Under the pieces are notes generated by a model. It searched no databases and was not told the DNA's origin. It saw nothing but the letters and a program-made list of their open reading frames with translations. A stretch of 40,200 nt of DNA, from NCBI GenBank assembly GCA_036787065.1, contig DAIQPZ010000005.1, positions 1-40,200 of the forward strand, written 5' to 3'. Of the stretch, positions 24,250 to 32,760 are shown piece after piece. This DNA comes from JAJYIW01 sp036787065 (GTDB lineage: Bacteria > Chloroflexota > Anaerolineae > Anaerolineales > Anaerolineaceae). How positions within the stretch are numbered: position 1 is the stretch's first letter; each line of letters opens with the position of its first letter. Position numbers and translations under genes: made by a program.

Positions 24250-24278
24250 TTGACCACCTGCCCGATTCGAGATAGGAT
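24250..24278 (+). promoter_or_regulatory. Promoter for the DUF5107-dehydratase unit
   Basis: TTGACC (24250-24255), a 17-bp spacer and TAGGAT (24273-24278), with five and four of six consensus bases. The expected leader is about 45 bases, with AGGA before ATG 24333. Confidence 0.6.
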
Positions 24279-24332
24279 TTATGCTAGTGTATATCTCTCT
24301 AATCCTTGCCTGTTCCTAAAGGACAATGCTAG

Positions 24333-27300
24333 ATGAAACCAAATTCACCCAAACCTGTTTCCGCCCGGATAGAGCCAATGGTCATCCCCACCTATCCAGC
24401 TCTTGCGCCTGAACCTAACCCGATGTTTTTTGAGACGCGCAACGTTCAAGGCAGCAAGGGGAACATTTACCCGCATCCATTCATCGACCAGATCTCAAGC
24501 GAGAAGGTCGATCAGACCTACCAGGCGGTCGTCCTCGAGAATGAATATGTAAAAATGGTGCTGCTGCCCGAACTGGGCGGGCGGATTTACACAGGTCAGG
24601 ATAAGACCAACAGTTATGATTTCTTCTACCGCCACCAGGTGATCAAACCGGCTTTAATTGGCACGTTTGGCCCGTGGATCTCGGGTGGGGTTGAATTCAA
24701 CTGGCCCCAACACCACCGGCCGACCACGTTCGACCCAACCGATTTCGTGATCGAGGAAGGCGCGGATGGCAGCCGGACCGTGTGGATGGGCGAGCACGAA
24801 CCGCTCAACCGCACGAAAGGCATGGTAGGAATCACCCTTTATCCCGGCAAAGCCCTGGTTGAAACCAAGGTACGCCTGTTCAACCGCACGCCATTTCCCC
24901 AAACGTTCCTCTGGTGGGCCAACGCGGGTGTACCAATCAATGAAAAATACCAGGTGATCTTCCCTCCAGACGTCCATCACGCAGTTTTTCACTCCAAAAA
25001 TCCGGTGATCGAATTCCCCATTGGCAAGGGGCCGTTCCTCGGCAATAATTATGGCGAAGGTACCGATATCAGCTATTGGCTCAATTCACCCGGAGCCACT
25101 TCCTTCTTCGCCGCCGAATCAAAGTACGAATTCTTCGGCGGTTACGATCACATCCGCGGCGCCGGGGTCGTGCACGTGGCCGACGCCGGTATCTCGGGTG
25201 GTAAAAAATATTTTACCTGGGGTAATGGTCCATTTGGACACCAATGGCAAAAGAATTTATACGACCTCACCGAAGAAGGCGAGTATCTCGAGCTGATGGC
25301 CGGCGTTTATACCGATAACCAGCCCGATTTCTCCTGGATCATGCCCTATGAAACCCGAACCTTCAGCCAGTTCTGGTTCCCGGTGCAAAAGATCGGCGGG
25401 TTGAAGAATGCTAATCTGCGTGGGGCAGTCAATTTGGAAATCAAGGACGGGATGGCCCAGTTTGGAGTTTATGCGACCGAGGATTTCAATCGGGCGTGTG
25501 TCACCCTCAGCGCAAGTGAAAGATCCCTCTTTGAAGCAAAAATCGACCTGGGACCTGGAAAACCTTTTACCCGTGAAATCCCGCTGCCCGCTGGCTTGAA
25601 GGAAAACGACTTGCTCCTGTGCATTTGCAGCCAGGCGGGCGAAGAAATCATCCGCTACCAACCTGAGGAACCCTGGGACGGCGCCATGCCAGAACCATAC
25701 CAGGCGCCGGCGGAACCCAAAGACGTGGAGACGATTGAAGACCTGTTTCTGATCGGGCTGCATCTCCAACAATACCGCCACCCGGGGATCGCACCTGAGC
25801 TTTACTGGGAGGAAGCACTACAGCGCGATCCGGGCGATTCGCGCTGCAACCTGGGTATGGGTAAAATTGAGCTGCGCCGTGGGAATTTCAACACAGCCGA
25901 AACCTATTTCCAAAAAGCGATCAAACGGCTGACTTCGCGCAACTTTAACCCGTACGACGGCGAACCCCACTACAACCTGGGGCTTTGCTTGCAGTACCAG
26001 GGTCGCCTCGACGAGGCCTACCGGGCTTTCTACAAGGCCACCTGGAATTATGCCTGGCAGTCGGCCAGTTTCTACAACCTGGCGCAAATTGACCTGGTAC
26101 GTAAGAACACCGCCAAAGCCCTCGACCATCTGGACCGCGCGCTGCAAAGTAACCCGCAAAATGCAAAAGCGCGCGCCCTCAAAGCCGCAGTTCTACGCCA
26201 TACCAGCCAGACCGCAGCCGCTGAAAAGCTGATGCGCGAATCCATTGCACTCGACCCGCTCGATTTCTGGGCGCGTTTTGAGCTGGCGCTGCTCGATCCG
26301 GCTCAGAAAACAGCCCGGTTGGCGGAAATGATGGGACTGATGCGAGATGAATCACAGACCTACCTCGATATTGCCCTGGATTACGTTATGGCTGGCCTTG
26401 ACGAAGAGGCCGAGCAATTACTCGGTACAGCCGCCAGATTTAAACCATGCCATCCGATGGTCGCATACAGTCTGAGCTTCCTGGCTCGGCGGGCAGGTGA
26501 CAGTCCGCGAGCCGCCGATTGGCAGAAGATGGCTGCAGGAGCAGCACCGGATTACTGCTTCCCCTGGCGGTTGGAAGAGATGCTCGTACTTCAAGACACC
26601 CTCAACGCAGCCCCCACGGATGCCAGGGCCTATTATTACCTGGGCAACCTTTACTATGACAAGAAACGTTACGCCGAAGCGGTTGAGCTGTGGGGAAAGG
26701 CTACTGCTATCGATCCTGCCTTCTCTATCCCCTGGCGCAACCTTGGTCTGGCCGCCTATAACCATGCGAAAGATCTCGACCAGGCGCTAATCTATTTCGA
26801 GAAGGCTGTCGCCGCCAATCCCGCCGAACCGCGCCTTCTGCTTGAGCTGGATTTCCTGCTGCAGCGCAAAGCGGTAGCGCCAGAAGACAGATTGGCGCGT
26901 TTCCTGAGCCAGCCTGAGGTGGTGGCCAAACGGGATGACCTGGCCTTGGAGCTGATGGTGCTTTACAACCGCACCGGCCAACCCGAAAAGGCCCTGGAGC
27001 TTTCGGGCAGCCGCAGCTTCCACCCGTGGGAAGGTGGTGAAGGCTCGGTGGCAGGCCAGTATACCAGCGCCTGCTGGCTGTCAGGTCGCAAAGCCCTCGA
27101 AGAAGGCGATGCGACCGGCGCGCTCAAACACTTCGAGGTCGGATTGAATTTTCCCGCCCACCTGGGCGAGCTGCCTTCCGAAGCGGAAACGATCCAACTG
27201 TTGTACTTTTCCGGTCTGGCACAGGCGTCCCTTGGCAACCCGGAAAAAGCGCGTGAGGCCTATGAAAAAGTGCTGGCTTCGAAAGGCTGGGGCATTTCAC

Positions 27301-27620
27301 CGGTCGATTATTACCAGGGCCTGGCGCTGGCTCGCCTGGGCCGAGTGGATGAAGGCCGGTCCAAACTGACCGAGATGAAGAAACACGCCGCCATCCTGGT
27401 AGAAACAGGGCACAAATCCAATTACTTCTATTATGGCAATCCTAATCCTACCTTTGAAGAAGACCCGAAGAAAGCCCAGCAGCCCTATTTCATCCTGCTG
27501 GTCGGATTGGCGTGCCTGGGTCTGAATGACCGGCCCGGCGCCAAAAGTGCCCTTGGCCAGGTGTTGGCGATCGACCCCGCCAACCTGATCGCTTATGAGG
27601 AACTGAAAAGGCTGGCATAA
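24333..27620 (+). CDS. DUF5107 domain protein with long TPR array
   Basis: 1095 residues with no signal peptide, so probably cytoplasmic. Residues 1-440 or so match the DUF5107 type: 'ENEYVKMVLLPELGGRIYTGQDK', 'FGPWISGGVEFNWPQHH', 'ETKVRLFNRTPFPQTFLWWANAG'. The wording 'LLPELGGRI' and the many aromatic and acidic residues resemble galactose-mutarotase-like beta-sandwich sugar proteins. Residues 470-1095 are helical TPR-like repeats, e.g. 'PHYNLGLCLQYQGRLDEAYRAFYKA' and 'AYYYLGNLYYDKKRYAEAVELWGKA'. Function is not established for this family as far as I know; a sugar-binding or glycan-processing role is inferred. The stop directly abuts the dehydratase start, so the two are coupled, and the divergent GntR gene probably controls both. 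Confidence 0.85.
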   Translation: MKPNSPKPVSARIEPMVIPTYPALAPEPNPMFFETRNVQGSKGNIYPHPFIDQISSEKVDQTYQAVVLENEYVKMVLLPELGGRIYTGQDKTNSYDFFYRHQVIKPALIGTFGPWISGGVEFNWPQHHRPTTFDPTDFVIEEGADGSRTVWMGEHEPLNRTKGMVGITLYPGKALVETKVRLFNRTPFPQTFLWWANAGVPINEKYQVIFPPDVHHAVFHSKNPVIEFPIGKGPFLGNNYGEGTDISYWLNSPGATSFFAAESKYEFFGGYDHIRGAGVVHVADAGISGGKKYFTWGNGPFGHQWQKNLYDLTEEGEYLELMAGVYTDNQPDFSWIMPYETRTFSQFWFPVQKIGGLKNANLRGAVNLEIKDGMAQFGVYATEDFNRACVTLSASERSLFEAKIDLGPGKPFTREIPLPAGLKENDLLLCICSQAGEEIIRYQPEEPWDGAMPEPYQAPAEPKDVETIEDLFLIGLHLQQYRHPGIAPELYWEEALQRDPGDSRCNLGMGKIELRRGNFNTAETYFQKAIKRLTSRNFNPYDGEPHYNLGLCLQYQGRLDEAYRAFYKATWNYAWQSASFYNLAQIDLVRKNTAKALDHLDRALQSNPQNAKARALKAAVLRHTSQTAAAEKLMRESIALDPLDFWARFELALLDPAQKTARLAEMMGLMRDESQTYLDIALDYVMAGLDEEAEQLLGTAARFKPCHPMVAYSLSFLARRAGDSPRAADWQKMAAGAAPDYCFPWRLEEMLVLQDTLNAAPTDARAYYYLGNLYYDKKRYAEAVELWGKATAIDPAFSIPWRNLGLAAYNHAKDLDQALIYFEKAVAANPAEPRLLLELDFLLQRKAVAPEDRLARFLSQPEVVAKRDDLALELMVLYNRTGQPEKALELSGSRSFHPWEGGEGSVAGQYTSACWLSGRKALEEGDATGALKHFEVGLNFPAHLGELPSEAETIQLLYFSGLAQASLGNPEKAREAYEKVLASKGWGISPVDYYQGLALARLGRVDEGRSKLTEMKKHAAILVETGHKSNYFYYGNPNPTFEEDPKKAQQPYFILLVGLACLGLNDRPGAKSALGQVLAIDPANLIAYEELKRLA

Positions 27621-29147
27621 ATGACAAATCTCAACATGATTCACCTCCATCCAACCGACCAGATAGCCATTGCCCGGCGCGATCTTGAACCTGGAGACTG
27701 GATCGAGCCTATCGGTGAGAAACCCTTTCAGGTGCGTGAACCCATTCCAGCCGGGCATAAAATCGCCCTGCGAGATATCCCCCGCTTGAGCCCGGTCATG
27801 CGGTATGGACAGGTGATTGGCCAGGCAAGCACCGATATCACCGCAGGAAGTTGGGTCCACAGCCACAATTTATCATTGGATATGGCTGCGCGGAGCTATA
27901 CATGGCAGGTGGTCGATGCGCTCATCCCCGTTCCATCCGGGCGATCGTTTCTCGGTTATGTCCGTGCGGATGGGAAGGTTGGCACGCGCAATTTGATCGC
28001 CATCCTATCCACAGTTAATTGTTCCGCCCACGTGGTCAGCCAGATTGCCCACGCCTTTCCCCCTGAACGATTAGCCGAATTCCCCCACGTGGATGGCGTT
28101 ATCCCAATCACCCACCATTCCGGGTGTTCCCTCCCACCCGGGGGGATTTCACACACCTACCTTCGGCGCACCCTGGCCCACCTGGCACGCAACCCCAACA
28201 TTGCCGCAGCGCTGTTTGTCGGCCTGGGCTGCGAGCTGAACCAGGTCAGCGAATGCCAGCCGTTATACCGGCCGGGCGAGTTAGTCTTAATGGGACCCGG
28301 ATCTTTAGTAATTCAAGACCAGGGCGGTTTCACCGCGACGGTGGAAGCCGGTATCCGTTGGGTTAAGGACAGGCTGCCGGAGGTAAATGCGCTCGAAAGG
28401 ACGCTCCAGCCGCTTTCAGCGCTCAGCATCGCCTTGCAATGCGGTGGAAGCGACAGCTGGTCAGGCATCAGCGCCAACCCCTTGATTGGCCGGGTGATAG
28501 ACCAGATTATCAACGCAGGGGGGACCGCGGCGTTAGCTGAAACCCCCGAGATTTTCGGCGCCGAAGACCTGCTCACCCGGCGGGTCACATCCCCTGATCT
28601 GGCAGAAAAGTTGATCGAGCGCTTTGAATGGTGGTCGGCCGAAGCCAGGCTGCGCGGTTTTAGTATCGACAACAACCCAACACCGGGTAACAAAGCCGGG
28701 GGGTTGACCACCATCTTTGAAAAATCACTCGGGGCGGTGGCTAAAGCTGGCGTCACCCCATTGAATGGCGTGTACGGCTACAGCCAGTGGATTGACCGGC
28801 CAGGCCTGGTCTTCATGGATACCCCAGGCAATGACCCGGCTTCCGTTACCGGGCAATTGGCAGGGGGGTGTAACCTGATCGTGTTTAGCACCGGGCGTGG
28901 GTCTGTCTTCGGGTCAGCGGTGGCCCCGTGTATCAAAGTCGCCAGCCATACGGCCCTGTTTGAACGCATGCGAGACGATATGGATTTCAATGCGGGCCTG
29001 GTTCTTGAAGGTCAATCTTGGGAGGGCGCCAGCCAGGATCTGTTGGACCTGGTGATCGCCACCGCGTCTGGCCAGCCCACCCGCAGTGAAAACCATGGGC
29101 TTCCAGAGCAGGAATTCGTCCCCTGGCAGCCGGACGCCATTTTATAA
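27621..29147 (+). CDS. Altronate/galactarate dehydratase family protein (UxaA/GarD)
   Basis: 508 residues. The N-terminal SAF-like domain ('DQIAIARRDLEPGDWI...IPAGHKIALRDI', 1-90) is fused to the UxaA dehydratase body: 'GYVRADGKVGTRNLIAILSTVNCSAHV', 'THHSGCSLPPGG', 'LFVGLGCELNQ', 'CGGSDSWSGISANPLIG', 'ETPEIFGAEDLL', 'TAGGCNLIVFSTGRGSVFG'-like 'GGCNLIVFSTGRG'. The enzyme uses iron and removes water from altronate, galactarate or a similar aldonic or aldaric acid to give a 2-keto-3-deoxy acid. ATG follows the TAA of the DUF5107 gene with no gap. The product would suit the KDPG-type aldolase at 13362 after phosphorylation. Confidence 0.9.
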   Translation: MTNLNMIHLHPTDQIAIARRDLEPGDWIEPIGEKPFQVREPIPAGHKIALRDIPRLSPVMRYGQVIGQASTDITAGSWVHSHNLSLDMAARSYTWQVVDALIPVPSGRSFLGYVRADGKVGTRNLIAILSTVNCSAHVVSQIAHAFPPERLAEFPHVDGVIPITHHSGCSLPPGGISHTYLRRTLAHLARNPNIAAALFVGLGCELNQVSECQPLYRPGELVLMGPGSLVIQDQGGFTATVEAGIRWVKDRLPEVNALERTLQPLSALSIALQCGGSDSWSGISANPLIGRVIDQIINAGGTAALAETPEIFGAEDLLTRRVTSPDLAEKLIERFEWWSAEARLRGFSIDNNPTPGNKAGGLTTIFEKSLGAVAKAGVTPLNGVYGYSQWIDRPGLVFMDTPGNDPASVTGQLAGGCNLIVFSTGRGSVFGSAVAPCIKVASHTALFERMRDDMDFNAGLVLEGQSWEGASQDLLDLVIATASGQPTRSENHGLPEQEFVPWQPDAIL

Positions 29148-29153
29148 TGAAAT

Positions 29154-29455
29154 CTAACGCCCGGTCCTAAGGCAACAGGCTGTGTAGGCCTGGCCAAATT
29201 TATTTTTCACCTGGCTTTCTTCAATAGGGATATTCCAGCGATCGGTAATCACCATGAAAGCTGCCACACCCAACAATGGCGAAAGCGCACCCAACCACAG
29301 CCAGACGCCTACCAGGATCGACCCGAACCCAAGGACCATCAGGTTACGGCTAAACCGGTAAGGACCCCAGACACAAACTGATCCGGTTGGCCAAAGGGCT
29401 TGATATTGGTTCCCAGGCGCGCAAAATTTTCCCGCGTTATAATACTCTCACAAGA
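29154..29455 (-). pseudogene. Frameshifted, truncated isoprenylcysteine-methyltransferase-like (ICMT/PEMT) gene
   Basis: Two overlapping minus-strand frames join into one C-terminal domain: 'NFARLGTNIKPFGQPDQFVS' in the first, then after a one-base loss near 29369-29371 'WGPYRFSRNLMVLGFGSILV' and '...GQAYTACCLRTGR' in the second. GPYRFSRN followed by a hydrophobic helix and an acidic E-E-x-x-V-x-x-x-F-G tail is the signature of membrane methyltransferases of the ICMT/PEMT superfamily. The N-terminal membrane helices are missing, since sequence upstream of about 29455 no longer resembles the family. It is probably a dead remnant between the dehydratase and ABC ATPase genes; the rest of this 434-bp gap has only a promoter-like box. 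Confidence 0.7.
29438..29443 (+). promoter_or_regulatory. Candidate -10 box before the ABC ATPase
   Basis: A perfect TATAAT in otherwise mixed sequence, about 140 bp before ATG 29585. No convincing -35 is seen at 16-18 bp, so this is tentative. Confidence 0.3.
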
Positions 29456-29584
29456 AAAAAATAAATGTTTTCGTAAAGGGAGCTCGCGGAACCGGCCTTC
29501 ATCCTCTGCACATTTGAGCAGAAAGCAGGCAGGGAACCCTGTCATCAAGGTAGTTGCCAAACGCTCTCAAAATAATAGGATGTG

Positions 29585-30697
29585 ATGGCGAGTGTAACGT
29601 TTGACCACGTTTGGAAAAAGTTCGGGAATATTATCGCGTTAAATGATCTGAACATCAAAGTTGAAGATAAAGAATTCCTCGTGCTCGTGGGTCCTTCCGG
29701 CTGCGGCAAGACGACCGCGCTGCTGTGCTTAGCTGGACTTGTGCCAATCACCCGGGGACAGGTGTTGATCGCGGATCGGGTGGTCAACGATCTGGAACCC
29801 AGGGACCGAGATATTGCCATGGTGTTCCAATCTTATGCACTTTATCCACACATGAGTGTGTTCGACAATATGGCCTTGGGCCTCAAACTGCATAAAGCAC
29901 CTAAACCCGAAATCCGGCGGAGAGTGGAAGAAGCCGCCCTGAGCCTGGGGATCGAAACGCTGCTCAAACGCAAACCAGCGGAACTCTCAGGCGGGCAGGC
30001 ACAAAGGGTGGCCCTGGGCCGGGCAATCGTACGAGAGCCCAAAGTGTTCCTGTTCGACGAGCCGCTCTCTAACCTGGACGCCAGGCTGCGGGTACAGACC
30101 CGGGCCGAGATCAGCAAACTGCACCAGCGCCTGCAAACCACCTTCATCTACGTGACACACGACCAGATTGAAGCGATGACGATGGCCAGCCGCATCGCCG
30201 TGATGAACCAGGGTGTGGTACAGCAGTTGGATACGCCCCAAAATCTGTATGACAACCCTGCCAATAAATTTGTGGCGGGTTTCATCGGTTCTCCTGCCAT
30301 GAATTTCTTCCCGGGAAAGCTGCGCCAGGATGGCAGCGGTTTATACGTGGATACCGGTGATTTTGCCGTTAAAGTTCCGCCAGATCGGGCAGCCCGATAC
30401 CTGTCTTATACAGACCGGCCGATCCTGTTTGGGGTGCGCCCTGAAGATTTCCATAACCCTGGCTTTGTCCCGCCAGGGATACACGCCGAACCGGTGGAAG
30501 CGAGGGTGGATGTCATTGAGATGTTGGGCTATGAAATAATGCTTCATATGGTGAGCGGGAAGCACAATTTTGTCGCGCGAGTCGACCCGCGCACCCGTTT
30601 CACCCTCAGTGAGCGGGTCCAATTGGCGCTTAACATGGATAATTTTCATTTATTCGACCCCAGGGTCGATGCAGAAAACCCACCCGCCATTCGGTAG
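29585..30697 (+). CDS. ABC transporter ATPase, MsmK/UgpC (CUT1 sugar) type
   Basis: 370 residues from ATG 29585 (AGGA four bases upstream; GTG one codon earlier is less likely). Walker A is GPSGCGKTTALLCLAG, Q-loop 'MVFQSYALYPHM', signature LSGGQAQRVALGRAI, Walker B 'VFLFDEPLSNLDA', and H-loop 'YVTHDQIEAMTMA'. The C-terminal TOBE domain ('FGVRPEDF', 'VEARVDVIEMLGYE') is that of MsmK/UgpC, the shared ATPase of several sugar importers. No permease or binding-protein gene is nearby, so it probably serves transporters encoded elsewhere. Confidence 0.92.
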   Translation: MASVTFDHVWKKFGNIIALNDLNIKVEDKEFLVLVGPSGCGKTTALLCLAGLVPITRGQVLIADRVVNDLEPRDRDIAMVFQSYALYPHMSVFDNMALGLKLHKAPKPEIRRRVEEAALSLGIETLLKRKPAELSGGQAQRVALGRAIVREPKVFLFDEPLSNLDARLRVQTRAEISKLHQRLQTTFIYVTHDQIEAMTMASRIAVMNQGVVQQLDTPQNLYDNPANKFVAGFIGSPAMNFFPGKLRQDGSGLYVDTGDFAVKVPPDRAARYLSYTDRPILFGVRPEDFHNPGFVPPGIHAEPVEARVDVIEMLGYEIMLHMVSGKHNFVARVDPRTRFTLSERVQLALNMDNFHLFDPRVDAENPPAIR

Positions 30698-30737
30698 GCA
30701 GCCTTATAAACGGAAGGATAAGATTAACAGGAAAACC

Positions 30738-31577
30738 GTGAATAAACAGGATGCGCGGGTGAATAAAGGAATACACCTCAGGTCGATTACCCGCACGGGA
30801 CCTGGGGCAAATCCTGGTGTCTTTCCATTTAACATTCCGCTGATCGAATCCATGACCACACTCGATTTTGAATCGCAGGTGACCTTTCTGGTGGGTGAAA
30901 ATGGTTGTGGAAAATCCACCCTGCTCGAAGCCATTGCTTGTTCTGCCGGATCGATCACGGTTGGAAGCGAAAGTGTCGAAACTGACCGGAGCCTCTCTTC
31001 TGTGCGGGCGCTTTCCAACCAGCTCAAACTGGTATGGACTAAAAAAACGCGGCGTGGTTTCTTTATGCGCTCGGAAGACTTTTTTGGTTATGCCAGAAGG
31101 ATGTCGGCTACTAAAGAAGAACTGAAGAAAGACCTGGAGGATGCCGATCGAGACTATGCGCATAGTTCTCTTACGGCGCAGCTCTATGCTCGCGTACCGT
31201 ACCAAAATGAATTAGGCGCCATGCGGCGCGATTATGGCGAAGACCTGGATGCGCATTCACATGGTGAAAGCTATCTCAAATTGTTTCAATCCCGTTTTGT
31301 ACCCCAGGGTCTCTATCTTTTGGACGAACCGGAAGCCCCCCTTTCGCCTTTACGACAGCTTTCTTTTCTGGCTATATTGAAATCAATGGTCGATCAACAG
31401 GCTCAGTTTATCATCGCCACCCATTCCCCTATCATCATGGCTTTTCCAGGAGCGACCCTCTTGAACCTGGACGGAGGTAAGATCACCAAAGCCCAATATG
31501 AAGATTTAGAACACGTCAAGATTACCAAAGATTTCTTGAATAACCCCACGGGATTTTTTAGGAAGCTGTTCGAATAA
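30738..31577 (+). CDS. Stand-alone AAA/ABC-type ATPase (AAA_21-like)
   Basis: 279 residues from GTG 30738 (CAGGAAA upstream); GTG 30759 is an alternative, and a longer reading into the ABC gene is rejected. Walker A is GENGCGKSTLLEAIA (about residues 57-71), then a 'EDFFGYARRM' helix and a charged coiled segment 'SATKEELKKDLEDADRDY', then the signature-like 'HSHGESYLKLFQSRF', Walker B 'GLYLLDEPEAPLS', and 'FIIATHSPIIMAFPGATLLNL'. This is the RecF/SMC-like head-only architecture of 'predicted ATPase' proteins. Its role is unknown. It starts 40 bp after the ABC transporter ATPase, probably in one transcript. Confidence 0.85.
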   Translation: MNKQDARVNKGIHLRSITRTGPGANPGVFPFNIPLIESMTTLDFESQVTFLVGENGCGKSTLLEAIACSAGSITVGSESVETDRSLSSVRALSNQLKLVWTKKTRRGFFMRSEDFFGYARRMSATKEELKKDLEDADRDYAHSSLTAQLYARVPYQNELGAMRRDYGEDLDAHSHGESYLKLFQSRFVPQGLYLLDEPEAPLSPLRQLSFLAILKSMVDQQAQFIIATHSPIIMAFPGATLLNLDGGKITKAQYEDLEHVKITKDFLNNPTGFFRKLFE

Positions 31578-31699
31578 GATATGAAACTTATTAGGAATTG
31601 CCGTGGAAATCCCGAAGAACCCCATATTTTGTAGAATTATCCCAAAAGCTACGTCTGCTCCACGGTATGAAATCCCAAATCAGTTGAAAGGCATTCGAT

Positions 31700-32668
31700 A
31701 TGGCATTTTATGATTTCCCGTTAAATGAATTACAAACCTACCGTCCTGAGATTGGTGAACCGGCCGACTTTGATGCTTTCTGGCAGTCCACCCTGGCGGA
31801 ATCCCGCGCGCACGATCTGGCAGCCAGATTTACCCCGTATGAGTCCGGCCTGAGCCTGGTCGAAGTCTTCGACGTGACCTACAACGGGTATGCCGGCCAA
31901 CCGATCAAGGGCTGGCTGCTGCTGCCGGCTGGTACCAAAAAGCCGCTGCCGTGCGTGGTTGAATACATCGGCTATGGCGGTGGTCGGAACTTCCCAATCA
32001 ACTGGCTGCTGTATCCCGCTGCCGGATATGCCACATTCATCATGGATACCCGCGGACAGGGATCCAACTGGTCGCACGGCGATACGCCTGACCCGGAACC
32101 GGAGGGCAGCAATCCCTTCTTCCCAGGTTTTATGACCCGCGGAATTCAATATCCGAAAACCTATTACTATCGCCGGGTGTTCACCGATGCTGTTCGGGCG
32201 GTAGAAGCGGCTCGCTCGCATCCGTTGGTGGACCCCGATCGGATTGCGGTGACCGGGGGGAGCCAGGGCGGGGGCATCACACTGGCAGCAGCCGGGCTGG
32301 TTCCCGACCTGAAAGTGGTCATGCCAGATGTGCCGTTCCTGTGTCATTTCCGCCGGGCAGTCACACTGGTGGATACCGATCCGTATCATGAAATTATCAG
32401 CTATGGAAAAGCTCACCGCGACCAGGTGGATCAGATCTGGAAGACGCTGTCTTATTTCGATGGAATGAGCTTCGCCGCACGTGCCAACGCCCCCGCACTC
32501 TTTTCAACCGGCCTGATGGATAACATCTGTCCACCATCGACTGTCTTTGCGGCTTACAACTATTATGCCGGGCAAAAACAGATTAAGACCTACGAGTTCA
32601 ACAATCATGAAGGCGGCGGGGAATTCCATACTTTGGAAAAACTAAATTTCTTGCATGAGCGGTTGTGA
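31700..32668 (+). CDS. Carbohydrate esterase family 7 acetyl(xylan) esterase
   Basis: 322 residues, alpha/beta hydrolase. The N-terminus 'DFPLNELQTYRPEIGEPADFDAFWQSTL' and the three CE7 motifs are present: RGQG (in 'MDTRGQGSNW'), nucleophile GGSQGGG, and HE (in 'NNHEGGGEF'); the catalytic Asp is probably in 'GLMDNICPPST'. CE7 enzymes remove acetyl groups from xylo-oligosaccharides and cephalosporins. No signal peptide, so it acts inside the cell on imported oligosaccharides, in line with the adjacent sugar island. AAAGG precedes ATG 31700. A good terminator follows at 32681. Confidence 0.93.
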   Translation: MAFYDFPLNELQTYRPEIGEPADFDAFWQSTLAESRAHDLAARFTPYESGLSLVEVFDVTYNGYAGQPIKGWLLLPAGTKKPLPCVVEYIGYGGGRNFPINWLLYPAAGYATFIMDTRGQGSNWSHGDTPDPEPEGSNPFFPGFMTRGIQYPKTYYYRRVFTDAVRAVEAARSHPLVDPDRIAVTGGSQGGGITLAAAGLVPDLKVVMPDVPFLCHFRRAVTLVDTDPYHEIISYGKAHRDQVDQIWKTLSYFDGMSFAARANAPALFSTGLMDNICPPSTVFAAYNYYAGQKQIKTYEFNNHEGGGEFHTLEKLNFLHERL

Positions 32669-32680
32669 AAAACCAAAAAA

Positions 32681-32720
32681 CAGGGTGGATGGGGTTGTAT
32701 CCCATCCGCCCTGTTTTATT
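32681..32720 (+). terminator. Rho-independent terminator after the esterase
   Basis: CAGGGTGGATGGG / CCCATCCGCCCTG (one G-T pair) with a short loop, preceded by an A-run and followed by TTTTATTG. It lies 12 bp after the stop at 32668. Confidence 0.85.
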
Positions 32721-32760
32721 GTTTGAACGAGATAGTCGTTTACCCCGTATCCATTTCAGA

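Noticed and set aside
12348..29147. Complete hexuronate (UxaC-UxaB-UxaA-KdgK-Eda) or inositol (Iol) pathway
   Set aside because: Only the dehydratase and aldolase, or a Gfo/Idh/MocA enzyme, match; the isomerase, KDG kinase, IolE, IolD and IolB families were not found in the window.
30570..30737. Longer start of the AAA ATPase inside the ABC gene
   Set aside because: A 56-residue extension would overlap the TOBE domain coding region in another frame and shows no family similarity.
31730..32416. Long antisense open frame (228 codons) over the esterase
   Set aside because: It mirrors the codon pattern of a clear CE7 gene and encodes no recognisable domain; the same holds for long antisense frames at 4921-5439, 27297-27866, 30630-31205 and 34021-34542.
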